From Fibrella aestuarina BUZ 2 (lineage in GTDB: Bacteria > Bacteroidota > Bacteroidia > Cytophagales > Spirosomataceae), in the NCBI RefSeq assembly GCF_000331105.1, contig NC_020054.1, positions 5,769,815-5,833,814 of the forward strand: 64,000 bases of DNA, in the 5' to 3' direction. Each line of letters opens with the position of its first letter. Position 1 is the stretch's first letter. The position numbers and the translations under genes are program-made. The notes beneath the pieces were generated by a model, which was not told the DNA's origin, did no database searches, and saw nothing but the letters and a program-made list of their open reading frames with translations. This document shows, in pieces, positions 1-9,401 of the stretch.

Positions 1-633
1 TGGACCCAGCCCGTCGTTCGGCTGGGCATGTACGATCAGCCGCCGTTTGTTCGGGCGGCCAACACGCCGGTGTTGCATCGGGCGTTCGATCAGCTCGTTG
101 GGGCGGGTCGATGGCTGCCTTGCCGACAGCTGGGTACGTTCCCGATCCGGTTTCCATCGCCTGCAGATCCGGGCGACACCGGCTGGCACGTCGACGCCAG
201 CTTTCCGGGGGCCGACCCAACCAACTTTTTCGACTGGCGCATCAACGTACGCTCGACCGGCCGGGGCCTGCTGATGCTGTTTCTTTTTTCGGACTGCACG
301 GCGCAGGACGCGCCCACCCGGCTCCGGGTTGGCTCCCACCGCGACGTGGCCGCGCTGCTGGAACCCTTCGGTGCCGCCGGGCTCTCATTTATGGAGCTCG
401 CGGGTAAGCTATCCGACCTGCCCACGCGGCCCGAGACAGTAGCTGTCGGGGCGGCTGGCACCGTTTACCTCTGCCATCCTTTTCTGGTCCACGCCTCCCA
501 GCCCCACAGCGGCACCGAACCCCGGTTTCTGGCGCAGCCCCCACTCCTGCTCCGTCACGAACTGACCATCGAGGCATCGGCCACGGGCTACACGCCCGTC
601 GAACAGGCCATCCGCTCCGGGTTGCGCCGTTAA
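1..633 (+). CDS. Phytanoyl-CoA dioxygenase-like protein (5' truncated)
   Basis: The reading frame is open from the first base of the window, so the start lies upstream and only the last 210 or so residues are seen. A GWHVDASF segment supplies the HxD pair, and a later CHPFLVHASQPHSG segment supplies the distal His of the iron-binding facial triad of Fe(II)/2-oxoglutarate dioxygenases of the PhyH family. An Arg shortly after that (EPRF) could hold 2-oxoglutarate. Members hydroxylate small molecules in the cytoplasm; the substrate cannot be told from sequence. A Rho-independent terminator follows 23 bases after the stop. The family call is fairly sure, the function is not. Confidence 0.7.
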   Translation, partial: WTQPVVRLGMYDQPPFVRAANTPVLHRAFDQLVGAGRWLPCRQLGTFPIRFPSPADPGDTGWHVDASFPGADPTNFFDWRINVRSTGRGLLMLFLFSDCTAQDAPTRLRVGSHRDVAALLEPFGAAGLSFMELAGKLSDLPTRPETVAVGAAGTVYLCHPFLVHASQPHSGTEPRFLAQPPLLLRHELTIEASATGYTPVEQAIRSGLRR

Positions 634-656
634 CCACCTCATCCGGCCTCGTTACC

Positions 657-689
657 AAAGCCGCGCCAGCCAAAGCTGGACGCGGCTTT
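657..689 (+). terminator. Intrinsic terminator after the dioxygenase gene
   Basis: The inverted repeat AAAGCCGCG-CCAGC / GCTGG-A-CGCGGCTTT forms a 14-bp stem with a 4-base loop and one bulge. It starts 23 bases after the stop codon, and the right arm ends in a short T-containing run. Confidence 0.75.
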
Positions 690-1034
690 GGCTTTATAAG
701 GGTAGCTCAGGTACGTGTTGAACGCTCACAGAGACGCTTACCGGCGTGCTTTCTACCTGCGTATCGCCTGAGTCGTTTTATAACCATTAATTAACTTATC
801 CTCATGTCAAATTTGAGTCAATAAATGCCATTTATTTATATATGCTCTTTTCAAATTTCTATTCTGATAGCCACTATTGATCGATACTGACTCTATTTTG
901 ATCTTAATTTCGATTTAATCATGCAGTATTATAGCTTTGATTTTTAGGATTATTCTGCTTCAGCTGAAGCACTACACACCGCCTAGTTATCAGTACCATT
1001 CAGCGTTTAATAAACCCGTTAAACAGTCAGACTC
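690..1034 (+). promoter_or_regulatory. AT-rich leader of the SusC operon with candidate promoter
   Basis: This 345-bp gap holds no gene. It is much richer in A+T than its surroundings. TAGCTTTG at 932-939 fits the Bacteroidota -7 consensus TAnnTTTG. The matching -33 position (908-912, TTTCG, 19-bp spacer) is only a partial match. If used, transcription would begin near 946, leaving a leader of about 90 bases before the SusC start at 1035. SusC operons are often under ECF sigma/anti-sigma control, but no such pair is adjacent here. Confidence 0.35.
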
Positions 1035-4000
1035 ATGAGACGATCAGTACCTCGCAAGACGACGCTATGCGCCCTCATCTCGCTGGCCTGTGGCATGATG
1101 GTGAACACGACCTTAGCCAGAGCCCCCGGCGGCGCAGCGTTTGGCAACGAACGGCGCACGACAACCAGCCCCCTCGCCGACATTGTGGTAACGGGCAAGG
1201 TGACCGACGAAAAAGGGGAAACCCTGCCGGGTGTCAACGTAGTCATCAAAGGCACCGTGCGCGGCAGCACCACCGACAACCAGGGGCAATTCTCGATTAC
1301 CGTGCCCGACCCGAATACCGTGCTGGTGTTCTCGTTTGTGGGCTATCAGAAACAGGAAATCACGGTTGGCAATTCGGTCAAATTATCGGTCACGCTGCTG
1401 GCCGAAGATCAGTCGCTCGACGAAGTGGTGGTGGTGGGCTACGGCACGCAGTCGCGCGGTACGGTGACGGGGTCGGTCGCGGCGGTCAAGGCCGATGACA
1501 TCATCCGGACACCCGCCGTAGCCACGTCGAGCGCGCTGGTTGGGCGCGTACCGGGCATCACGGCCCGGCAAACCGATGCCCGGCCGGGGGGCGGCACCAA
1601 CATTCAGATTCGCAACATGGGCGCGCCGCTGTACGTCATCGACGGCATCGTGGCCGATGCGGGCCAGTTCAACAACTTAGGCATCAACGATATTGAGAAC
1701 ATCTCCATCCTGAAAGACGGCTCGGCCGCCATTTACGGGCTACGGGCCGCCAACGGGGTCGTGCTGGTCACCACCAAGCGGGGCAAGGCCGGGCAGAAAC
1801 CCGTCATCAGCCTGTCGGGTTATTACGGGCTGCAAAACTTTACGCGTTACCCCCGGCCCGCCAACGCCTATCAGCACGTGCGGGCGCTGGCCGAGTCGGA
1901 TCAGAACCGGGGCATCGCCACCTCGATTACCCCCACGGAACTGGAAAAATGGCGCGTCGGTACCGAGAAAGGGTTTCAGAGCTTCGATTACTACAACATG
2001 GTGATGCGGCCAAACGTACCGCAGGCCTACCTCAACGCCAGCGTGTCGGGCGGGTCAGACAACGTTACCTACTATGTATCGGCCAGCCATTTGACCCAGG
2101 ACGCCCTCATTCGGGACTACAACTTCAAGCGGAGTAACTTCCAGGCCAACGTGGAGGCGGGCCTGAGCAAGCGGCTACGGATCGGGACGCAGATCAGCGG
2201 GCGCATCGAAGACCGCTTTCAGGTGGGCGTACCGGGGCTCGACGATTACTTCAACCCCTTCCTGAGTATCTTCTCGATGTGGCCAACCGAGCGACCCTAC
2301 GCCAACGACAACCCGAACTACATCGCCCAGACGCACAACGTGAACGTGAACCCGGCTACGTACCGGAAAGAAATTACTGGAACGATCAGCGAAATCTGGC
2401 GGGCGGTCAAAGCCAACTTCACGGCGCAGTATGACCTCGACTTCGGGCTGAACGTGAAGGGAACGTATTCGTACAACTTCACGAACTTCGATTTCGACGG
2501 GTTCGAGTACACCTACGACGCCTATACCTACGACGCCGCTACCGATACCTACAATGTAGTGCCGGGCGGGGGCAACCAGAACCCCTGGCGCGAGCGCCGG
2601 AAGCGCAACATTGCCGACCGGTTCATGCAGTTGCAGGCCACCTACAACAAGCAGTTTGGCAACCATGGCCTATCGGGTGTGCTGGCCTATGAACGCTACG
2701 ATACCGATAACAAATACTTAGTGGTGCATACAGTGCCGCCCAACAACTACATCCCGCTGATGTCGTTTGCCAACCAGGACGTGCTCATCGACGAATGGAA
2801 CGTGTCGGCGCGGGCGGGTTACATTGGCCGGCTCAACTACAATTTCAAGCAGCGGTACCTGGTCGAAGTGCTGGGTCGGTATGATGGGTCGTTCCTGTTT
2901 GCGCCGGGTCGGCGGTACGGCTTCTTCCCCGGCGCCTCGCTGGGCTGGCGGCTGAGCGAAGAGCCGTTCTTCAAGGATAAGGTGGGCAGCACGATCAGCG
3001 AACTGAAGCTGCGGGCCAGCTACGGCCGGACCGGTAGTGACCTGATCAACGACGCCTTCATTGTGGCGCCGTTCAGCTACCTGCCTGGCTACAACTTCCT
3101 GTCGGGCAGCGCCATCTTCAACGGTAACTACGTCATTGGCGTGCAGCCGCGCGGCCTGCCCATCACGACCCTGTCGTGGGTGAACAACATCGCCACCAAC
3201 GTGGGGATCGACTTCGGGCTGTTTGGTGGTAAAATCTCGGGGCAGTTCGATGTGTTCGAGCGCAAGCGCACCGGCTTGCCCGCCGCCCAGTATGACGTGC
3301 TGCTGCCGAGCGAAGTAGGCTACACCCTGCCCAACGCCAACCTCAACTCCGACGCCATCCGGGGCATCGAGGGCGCGCTGTCCTATTCGGGTAAAGTAGG
3401 TGGGCTCACCTACACCCTGGGCGCCAACGCCACGCTGGCCCGGCAGCGGAGCCTCGACATCTACAAACCCCGCTTCGGCAACTCGTGGGATCAATACCGC
3501 AACTCGGCCGTCGATCGCTGGTCGGGTATCAACTGGGGCTACCAGGTCGAGGGGCGGTTCCAGTCGCAGCAGCAGATCGATGAGTACCGGGTCGACAACG
3601 ACGGGCAGGGTAATCGCACGCAATTGCCCGGCGATTTTATCTACAAAGATGTCAACGGCGACGGCACCATCAACGCCCTCGACGAGCGGCCGATTGGCTA
3701 CGCCGAAGGCGCTACGCCCTACTTCAACTACGCCTTCAACGGCACGTTTGGTTACCGGGGCTTCACGCTCCAGGTCGACGTTGTCGGGGCGGGGTTGCAG
3801 ACGTTCCGGCGCGAAGTGGAGCAGAAGATTCCGTTCCAGAACAACGGTACGTCGCCGTCGTACATCTTCGAAGACCGCTGGCACCGGGCCGATCCGTTCA
3901 ACGCCGACAGTCCGTGGGTGTCGGGTACGTACCCGCCCGTTCGGAAAGACAGCCCCAGCCACGTGAACTACAGCCGCCGCAGCGATTTCTGGGTGACCAA

Positions 4001-4226
4001 CGTGCGTTACCTGCGCCTGCGCAACCTCGAGATCGGCTACAACCTGCCGAAAACGTTCCTGGGCAAATTCGGTGTGTCGGCCATGAAAGTGTACGTCAAC
4101 GGCACCAACCTGGTCTCGTTCGACAACCTGAAGGCCATCGAGGTAGACCCGGAAATTTCGTCGAACGGCGCCCTGGTGTATCCGCCACAACGCCTCTACA
4201 ACGCTGGTTTCGCGCTGAGTTTCTAA
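1035..4226 (+). CDS. SusC/RagA-type TonB-linked outer-membrane transporter
   Basis: A protein of 1063 residues, normal for the SusC family. Residues 1-30 are a signal peptide. A carboxypeptidase-D-regulatory-like domain follows at about 50-125 (VVTGKVTDEKGETLPGVNV). Then comes the family hallmark SLDEVVVVGYGTQ at 128-139, the plug domain at about 140-250, and a long beta-barrel ending in Phe. Such proteins use TonB/ExbBD energy to import oligosaccharides captured by the SusD partner, which starts 21 bases downstream. With the GH43 enzyme at 6856 the likely cargo is arabinan or arabino-oligosaccharide (inference). There is no N-terminal STN domain, so direct anti-sigma signalling through this receptor is unlikely. 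Confidence 0.95.
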   Translation: MRRSVPRKTTLCALISLACGMMVNTTLARAPGGAAFGNERRTTTSPLADIVVTGKVTDEKGETLPGVNVVIKGTVRGSTTDNQGQFSITVPDPNTVLVFSFVGYQKQEITVGNSVKLSVTLLAEDQSLDEVVVVGYGTQSRGTVTGSVAAVKADDIIRTPAVATSSALVGRVPGITARQTDARPGGGTNIQIRNMGAPLYVIDGIVADAGQFNNLGINDIENISILKDGSAAIYGLRAANGVVLVTTKRGKAGQKPVISLSGYYGLQNFTRYPRPANAYQHVRALAESDQNRGIATSITPTELEKWRVGTEKGFQSFDYYNMVMRPNVPQAYLNASVSGGSDNVTYYVSASHLTQDALIRDYNFKRSNFQANVEAGLSKRLRIGTQISGRIEDRFQVGVPGLDDYFNPFLSIFSMWPTERPYANDNPNYIAQTHNVNVNPATYRKEITGTISEIWRAVKANFTAQYDLDFGLNVKGTYSYNFTNFDFDGFEYTYDAYTYDAATDTYNVVPGGGNQNPWRERRKRNIADRFMQLQATYNKQFGNHGLSGVLAYERYDTDNKYLVVHTVPPNNYIPLMSFANQDVLIDEWNVSARAGYIGRLNYNFKQRYLVEVLGRYDGSFLFAPGRRYGFFPGASLGWRLSEEPFFKDKVGSTISELKLRASYGRTGSDLINDAFIVAPFSYLPGYNFLSGSAIFNGNYVIGVQPRGLPITTLSWVNNIATNVGIDFGLFGGKISGQFDVFERKRTGLPAAQYDVLLPSEVGYTLPNANLNSDAIRGIEGALSYSGKVGGLTYTLGANATLARQRSLDIYKPRFGNSWDQYRNSAVDRWSGINWGYQVEGRFQSQQQIDEYRVDNDGQGNRTQLPGDFIYKDVNGDGTINALDERPIGYAEGATPYFNYAFNGTFGYRGFTLQVDVVGAGLQTFRREVEQKIPFQNNGTSPSYIFEDRWHRADPFNADSPWVSGTYPPVRKDSPSHVNYSRRSDFWVTNVRYLRLRNLEIGYNLPKTFLGKFGVSAMKVYVNGTNLVSFDNLKAIEVDPEISSNGALVYPPQRLYNAGFALSF

Positions 4227-4247
4227 CCCATTTGACACGACTTGTCC

Positions 4248-6095
4248 ATGAAACGCATTCATAAATACCTGTCGCTTGGCCTGCTGACCCTTGGTCTGAC
4301 CGCCTGTAAGGACGACTTTCTGGAGCGGCAACCGCCCAACATTATCCTGGAAAGCCAGGTCTGGAACGATACCAAGCTGATCACGAGCCTGCTGGCCAAC
4401 TACTACGACCGGCTGCCGGCCCACACCCAGATCGACAACGGCTGGGATCAGTTTGCGGCCTACGACGAGGCTATGTGGTCGGGCAACAACGATGGCCCCA
4501 ACAACATCATCTCGTATGGGTTCGACCGCTGGCGGCTGTGGGATTACGGCCTGATCCGCGACATCAACCTGGCGCTGGAAAACATCGAAACCAAGAGTAC
4601 CGCCCTGAACGCGGCGCAGAAAGCGCAGTTTTCGGCTGAATTCCGGTTTCTGCGCGCCTACATGTATTTCGAGCTGGTAAAACGGATGGGGGGTGTGCCC
4701 ATCATTACCAAACAGCTCATCTACGACTTCAGCGGCAACCCCACGTCGTTGCAGTTTCCGCGCAACAAAGAGTCGGAGGTGTATGATTTCATCGCTACTG
4801 AACTCGACGCCATCAAAAACGACCTGGGCAACGCGGGCAGCAACACCCGCGCTAACCGGTACACGGCCATGGCGCTGAAAAGTCGGGCTATGCTCTATGC
4901 GGGCTCTATTGCCAAGTACAACAACCGCATGGGCGCGCCCATCAGCACACCGGGCGGCGAAGTGGGCATTCCGGCGGCACGGGCGCAGGAGTATTATACT
5001 AAGGCGCTGGAAGCGTCCAAAGAAGTAATCGCGGGTCCGTACCGGCTCTACAAGGCCAACCCCAACCTGGGCGAAAACTTCTTCGAGGCGATCACCAAGA
5101 AGCTGAACAACTCGGAAGTAATTCTGGCGAAGGATTTCCTGACGGCCAAAGACAAACGCCACAGCTTCAGCTACGACAACATTGCCCGCAACATCCGCGA
5201 AGACAACCTGTCGTCGTCCAACGTCACGCCCGTGCTGAATCTGGTGGAGGCCTATGAATACCTGGATGGCAGCGCCGGTACGTTGAAAACCCGCACGGCC
5301 GACGACAAGGACTACATCTACTACGATAACCTGAGTGGCCCCTTTGCCAACAAGGACGCCCGCCTCTACGGCACGGTGATCTACCCCGGCACCAGCTTCA
5401 AAGGGCAGGAGGTGCAGATTCAGGCGGGGGTGATGGTCTGGAACGCGGCCAACAGCACCTATCAGGTGGTCGAGGGCGGTACGCTGGGCTCAAACTACAC
5501 CGATGGCAAACTGCTGACGGGTGGCTCGGGCCCGCAACGCTCGCAAACGGAGGTGTCGAACACGGGCTTCTACCTGCGGAAATACATCGATCCGGCGCCG
5601 CTGTCGAGCACGCGCGGTATTCGCAGCGACATGTGGTGGGTACGTTTCCGGCTGGGCGAGGTGTTGCTTAATGCCGCCGAAGCCGCCTTTGAACTCGGCC
5701 AGAACGCCGAAGCCCTCACCTACGTCAATCAGGTACGTGAACGGGCGGGTTTCCCGGCCAACAGCCTCACTACGCTCACGCTGGCCCGGCTCCAGAACGA
5801 GCGGCGCGTGGAGCTGGCCTTCGAAGACCACCGCGTGTGGGATCTGAAACGCTGGCGTATTGCCCACGAGCTCTGGAACGGCAACACCACCAACCCCGAC
5901 GCGATGATGTATGCGCTCTACCCCTACCGCATTGTGCGGCCCGGCGACGCCCGCGACGGCAAGTATGTGTTTGTGAAACTGCTGGCTCCACGTTTCCGGG
6001 CGCCGCGCCTGTTCCAGTTGGGCAATTACTATTCATCGATCGATCAGGCGGTTATCAATAACAACCCGAAAATTATCCGTAACCCCTTTCACTAA
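4248..6095 (+). CDS. SusD/RagB-type glycan-binding lipoprotein
   Basis: I place the start at the ATG at 4248. An in-frame TTG lies two codons earlier, but the ATG begins a clean lipoprotein signal, MKRIHKYLSL, with lipobox LTAC (Cys20), giving 615 residues. The early DDFLERQPP segment and the C-terminal RNPFH ending are typical of SusD. The N-terminal SusD-like half and the C-terminal RagB half (VNQVRERAGFP, LQNERRVELAFEDHRVWDLKRW) are both present. It is a surface lipoprotein that lids the SusC transporter and binds the glycan. It sits 21 bases after SusC and 9 before the next lipoprotein gene, so it is almost surely in the same operon. Confidence 0.95.
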   Translation: MKRIHKYLSLGLLTLGLTACKDDFLERQPPNIILESQVWNDTKLITSLLANYYDRLPAHTQIDNGWDQFAAYDEAMWSGNNDGPNNIISYGFDRWRLWDYGLIRDINLALENIETKSTALNAAQKAQFSAEFRFLRAYMYFELVKRMGGVPIITKQLIYDFSGNPTSLQFPRNKESEVYDFIATELDAIKNDLGNAGSNTRANRYTAMALKSRAMLYAGSIAKYNNRMGAPISTPGGEVGIPAARAQEYYTKALEASKEVIAGPYRLYKANPNLGENFFEAITKKLNNSEVILAKDFLTAKDKRHSFSYDNIARNIREDNLSSSNVTPVLNLVEAYEYLDGSAGTLKTRTADDKDYIYYDNLSGPFANKDARLYGTVIYPGTSFKGQEVQIQAGVMVWNAANSTYQVVEGGTLGSNYTDGKLLTGGSGPQRSQTEVSNTGFYLRKYIDPAPLSSTRGIRSDMWWVRFRLGEVLLNAAEAAFELGQNAEALTYVNQVRERAGFPANSLTTLTLARLQNERRVELAFEDHRVWDLKRWRIAHELWNGNTTNPDAMMYALYPYRIVRPGDARDGKYVFVKLLAPRFRAPRLFQLGNYYSSIDQAVINNNPKIIRNPFH

Positions 6096-6104
6096 GAACC
6101 GACT

Positions 6105-6776
6105 ATGAAAGCGATCTATCTTGGTCTGCTGGCGGGCAGTCTCCTGCTGGGCGGCTGCGCCAAAGACAATTTCGAACCACCTACCTCCACCATCACGGGG
6201 CGGGTCGTTTACGAAAATCAGCCGGTGGGGGTACGGACCAACGGCGTTCAGCTGGAGTTGTGGCAGCCGGGTTACCAACTCTACACCAAAATTCCGGTCT
6301 ACGTAGCGCAGGACGGGTCGTTCGCGGCCACCGTCTTCGATGGCGACTACAAGCTGGTACGGCTGCGCGGCAACGGTCCCTGGGTCGACAACACCGATAC
6401 CATTCAGGTGCAGGTACGTGGCGCGGTACAGGTCGACGTACCTGTGCAGCCCTATTTCGTGATCCGAAACCCGGCGATTCAGCGGAACGGTACCAACCTG
6501 ACGGCGAGTTGCACGGTAAATCAGGTGGCGACCGGGCGGGCAATCGAACGGGCGACGCTCTACGTGGGTACGACGCAGTATGTCGATGCGACCAACAACG
6601 CCGGGGCCGTCAACCTCAGCGGCACGGCCCTCGCCGACCTGACCAAAAGCCTGGCGTTCTCGCTGGCGCTGCCCGCTTCGCTCAGTGGCCGGGGGTACTT
6701 CTACGCCCGCATCGGGGTGAAGACCGTCGGGGTGGCTGAGCTGATTTACACGCCCGTGCAGAAAATTTCGATTTAA
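6105..6776 (+). CDS. DUF3823-type lipoprotein of the polysaccharide-utilisation locus
   Basis: A 223-residue protein with a lipoprotein signal ending in lipobox LLGGC (Cys18). It goes on with an immunoglobulin-like N-terminal domain (TITGRVVYENQPV, DGSFAATVFDGDYKLVRLRGNGPW). DUF3823 proteins usually lie directly after SusC/SusD pairs and are thought to be extra surface glycan-binding or structural proteins; no enzymatic activity is known. It begins 9 bases after the SusD stop and is followed by a hairpin terminator, so it looks like the last gene of the SusCD transcript. Confidence 0.8.
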   Translation: MKAIYLGLLAGSLLLGGCAKDNFEPPTSTITGRVVYENQPVGVRTNGVQLELWQPGYQLYTKIPVYVAQDGSFAATVFDGDYKLVRLRGNGPWVDNTDTIQVQVRGAVQVDVPVQPYFVIRNPAIQRNGTNLTASCTVNQVATGRAIERATLYVGTTQYVDATNNAGAVNLSGTALADLTKSLAFSLALPASLSGRGYFYARIGVKTVGVAELIYTPVQKISI

Positions 6777-6793
6777 CTGAAGGCACCAATGGA

Positions 6794-6835
6794 GCGGATA
6801 AGCCTGATTTACCGGGTTTATCCGCTTTGTTTTTG
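6794..6835 (+). terminator. Terminator after the SusC-SusD-DUF3823 operon
   Basis: Arms GCGGATAA (6794-6801) and TTATCCGC (6818-6825) with a 16-base loop, followed by TTTGTTTTT. It lies between the DUF3823 gene and the GH43 gene, which may therefore be transcribed separately or by readthrough. Confidence 0.75.
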
Positions 6836-6855
6836 GCTTTCCTAACGCCTCCTTT

Positions 6856-7815
6856 ATGAGAATCCGATTTGGCCCCTGGATCGGCCTGCTGGCCCTGCTG
6901 TGCGGCGTCGCGGCGCGGGCGCAAGACCCGGACATCGTGACGCACGACCCCAGCACGGTGCTGAACGAAGCCGGTACGTATTGGTATTTCGCGACGGGCA
7001 ACGGCATTCAGGTGGTTAGTTCGCCGGACCGCAAACGCTGGACACCCCAGAAGCCCATCTTCGAGAAAGGCACCTGGCCCAACTGGATCGACAGCACCGT
7101 GCGCGGGTTTAAAGGCCATTTCTGGGCTCCCGACTGCATTCGGATGAACGGGCGGTATTTTCTGTACTATTCCTGCTCCACCTTCGGGTCGCCGGTGTCG
7201 GCCATTGGCGTGGCCACTTCCCCCACCCTGAACCCGCAGTCGCCCGACTACCGCTGGACCGACCAGGGCATGGTCGTCTCATCAAAAGTCCGGACGGATA
7301 TCAACGCCATCGACCCCAGCCTGTTGCGCGACACCGACGGCCGGGTGTATCTGGCTTACGGTTCCTTTCATGGCGGATTGGGCGCCGCCGAGATCGATAC
7401 ACTGACGGGCAAACTCAAAGCCGGTGCCACCATAAAGACCGTGGCGGGTGGGCGGCAATCCGATTGGGAAGCGGCGGCACTAATTCGGGAAGGCAATTAT
7501 TACTACCTCTTCGCCAACAACGGCCTGTGCTGCAAAGGCCTGAACAGCACCTATTACATCGTGGTCGGGCGGTCGACCAGTCCGCTTGGGCCATTCGTCG
7601 ATCAGTCGGGTCGCGACCTGACGGCTGGCGGAGGCACGCTGGTACTGCGCACCGACGGCCGCTACATCGGGCCGGGTCACGTGGGGCTGCTGCGCGATGG
7701 TAACCGGCAACTGGTCTCCATTCATTTCTACGATGCCGACGACAAAGGCAAAGCCCGGCTGGCATTCCGGCAACTCACCTTCCGCAACGGCTGGCCGGTG
7801 TTGGCACCCGAGTGA
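6856..7815 (+). CDS. Secreted GH43 arabinan-active glycoside hydrolase
   Basis: 319 residues with a signal peptide of about 22 residues. The five-bladed propeller catalytic residues of GH43 can be placed: Asp31 in HDPS (general base), Asp153 in NAIDPS (pKa modulator) and Glu205 in WEAAALI (general acid). Spacing and motifs (FWAPD, YFLYYSCSTFGS, NAIDPSLLRDTDGRVYLAYGS) are those of endo-1,5-alpha-L-arabinanases rather than xylosidases. It probably cleaves arabinan side chains in the periplasm or outside the cell, feeding the SusCD pair encoded just upstream. The linkage specificity is inferred from motifs only. Confidence 0.85.
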   Translation: MRIRFGPWIGLLALLCGVAARAQDPDIVTHDPSTVLNEAGTYWYFATGNGIQVVSSPDRKRWTPQKPIFEKGTWPNWIDSTVRGFKGHFWAPDCIRMNGRYFLYYSCSTFGSPVSAIGVATSPTLNPQSPDYRWTDQGMVVSSKVRTDINAIDPSLLRDTDGRVYLAYGSFHGGLGAAEIDTLTGKLKAGATIKTVAGGRQSDWEAAALIREGNYYYLFANNGLCCKGLNSTYYIVVGRSTSPLGPFVDQSGRDLTAGGGTLVLRTDGRYIGPGHVGLLRDGNRQLVSIHFYDADDKGKARLAFRQLTFRNGWPVLAPE

Positions 7816-7943
7816 GCGCCAGAGAGGAGTTCGTCAATCACGACAGGCAACGATCAGCTCCGTAAGTCGTTGTGGCCTATGAACGTAGTCGTTGGGGAAA
7901 TAGCCTATTCTTTATCATCCCCGCTTTTTTGTTACGCCTCCTT

Positions 7944-8035
7944 TTTTGTCATCCCGACGTCAGGAGGGATCTTGATGTATCCCTGCTCACAAGTCAGGAT
8001 ACCTCAAGATCCCTCCTTGCGTCGGGATGACAAAA
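7944..8035. repeat. 92-bp palindromic element, copy 1
   Basis: Long inverted repeat with 32-base arms (7944-7975 and 8004-8035) and a 28-base centre. Outer arm sequence is TTTTGTCATCCCGACG and its complement. The centre carries a smaller nested inverted repeat, GTATCC/GGATAC. It lies in the spacer between the convergent GH43 and SDR genes. A relative with the same outer motif (TTTGTCATTCCGACG) lies at 47620-47715. No gene is encoded. It resembles the non-autonomous palindromic elements dispersed in many Bacteroidota genomes. Confidence 0.8.
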
Positions 8036-8111
8036 TAGCCTACGTACTACTGGCAGTCAGCCTATTACTGATAGCCAACCAGTTAATCCCAATCAATACT
8101 CGCAAACCTCG

Positions 8112-9119
8112 TTACGGCTGGCCGTTGCCACCGGCAGCGCCGTAAACCTGCCCTGTAGCGTAGCTGGCATCGCTGGCGGCCAGTTGCACGTAGATCGACG
8201 CCAGTTCGGCGGGTTGGCCGGGGCGGCCCAGTGGAGTATCACCACCAAAGGTTTTGAGTTTCTCCTGCGTGGCGCCGCCGCTGGGTTGCAGGGGCGTCCA
8301 GATTGGCCCCGGTGCCACACCGTTGACCCGAATACCTTTCGGCCCGAGCTGCTTGGCCAGCGACTTCACGAAGTTCATGTTCGCCGCCTTGGTCTGGGCG
8401 TAATCAAACAGATTGGGCGACGGATCATAGGCCTGCTCCGACGTTGTGCTGATGATCGCCGAACCCGGTGGCATGTGGGGCAGGGCGGCCTTCGTGAGCC
8501 AGAACGGCGCGTAGATGTTCGTTTTGATCGTGGCATCGAAATCCTCCGACGTCAGCTCCAGAATCGACGCCCGCTGTTGTTGCCGGGCCGCGTTGTTGAC
8601 CAGAATATCCAGCCCGCCCAATCCTTTCACGGCCTCGTCGACCAGGCGTTTGCAGAAGGCTTCGTCGCGCAGGTCGCCGGGAATGGCAATCGCTTTCCGG
8701 CCCGCCGCTTTGATCAGCGCAACCACTTCCTTGGCATCCGGTTCTTCGGCGGGCAGGTAGTTGATGGCCACGTCGGCCCCTTCGCGGGCGTAGGCAATCG
8801 CCGCCGCCCGACCCATACCCGAGTCGCCGCCCGTGATGAGCGCCTTCCGGCCCGTCAGTCGGCCCGAGCCTTTGTAACTCTGCTCGCCGTGGTCGGGGCG
8901 GGGGTCCATTTTACTGGCGAGGCCCGGCCACGGCTGCGGCTGCTCTTTGAAGGGCGGCTTAGGGTATTTGGTCGTGGGGTCCTGCAAGGCAGGCGCAGAC
9001 GGTGCGTTGGTCGGTTCGGGGGCCGCGTTAGTCAATATAGGCGTTGCCATCACGGCAGCCAGGCCACCGCCAATGCCACCGATCACCTGGCGTCGGTTCA
9101 GTTGATTCTCCTTGTTCAT
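8112..9119 (-). CDS. Tat-exported short-chain dehydrogenase (YhdF/YhxC-like)
   Basis: 335 residues from the ATG at 9119, chosen because it begins a twin-arginine signal (NRRQVIGGIGGG at residues 8-19); a longer in-frame extension upstream has no such feature. The mature part starts with the long lead typical of this SDR subgroup (KYPKPPFKEQPQPWPG). It continues with the NAD(P) motif TGGDSGMG, the NNAA motif, a catalytic Ser in STTSEQ and the YAQTK Tyr/Lys pair. Relatives in Bacillus are glucose/ribitol-type or general-stress dehydrogenases. An SDR carrying a Tat signal suggests export with bound cofactor, although the signal may act only as a hydrophobic anchor. Substrate unknown. Confidence 0.8.
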   Translation of the reverse strand: MNKENQLNRRQVIGGIGGGLAAVMATPILTNAAPEPTNAPSAPALQDPTTKYPKPPFKEQPQPWPGLASKMDPRPDHGEQSYKGSGRLTGRKALITGGDSGMGRAAAIAYAREGADVAINYLPAEEPDAKEVVALIKAAGRKAIAIPGDLRDEAFCKRLVDEAVKGLGGLDILVNNAARQQQRASILELTSEDFDATIKTNIYAPFWLTKAALPHMPPGSAIISTTSEQAYDPSPNLFDYAQTKAANMNFVKSLAKQLGPKGIRVNGVAPGPIWTPLQPSGGATQEKLKTFGGDTPLGRPGQPAELASIYVQLAASDASYATGQVYGAAGGNGQP

Positions 9120-9401
9120 GGTTGTATGCGATTGTTGATTACTGTTGATCGGCTTTTCATACTTTACCGATAGACTATAACAGCTAACTAACATGCGTGC
9201 AGAAGGTTGCCGGTTGGGGCTTCTTTTGCTCTGTCGCATTTGCTTAATCGAGCCTCTGGTCGATAGTATCGCTCAGGTACGTTGCCAACGGCGCCGGGTA
9301 CGTTCCTGAAGGGCAATCGGCCAGGAAGTTTGGGGCTGAGGGGTTAAAAAGGGGGCAGTAACTGGCTTTGTCGTGATGGCACCTCCCCTGTCACGCGCCC
9401 C

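Noticed and set aside
2718..5162. 814-codon open frame on the minus strand across the SusC and SusD genes
   Set aside because: The plus strand carries full-length SusC and SusD with clear motifs. The minus frame has no recognisable domain, is rich in Arg/Val/Gly, and arises from GC-rich codon third positions.
8184..9173. 329-codon plus-strand frame opposite the Tat-exported SDR
   Set aside because: The minus-strand SDR shows all catalytic motifs; the plus frame shows none.
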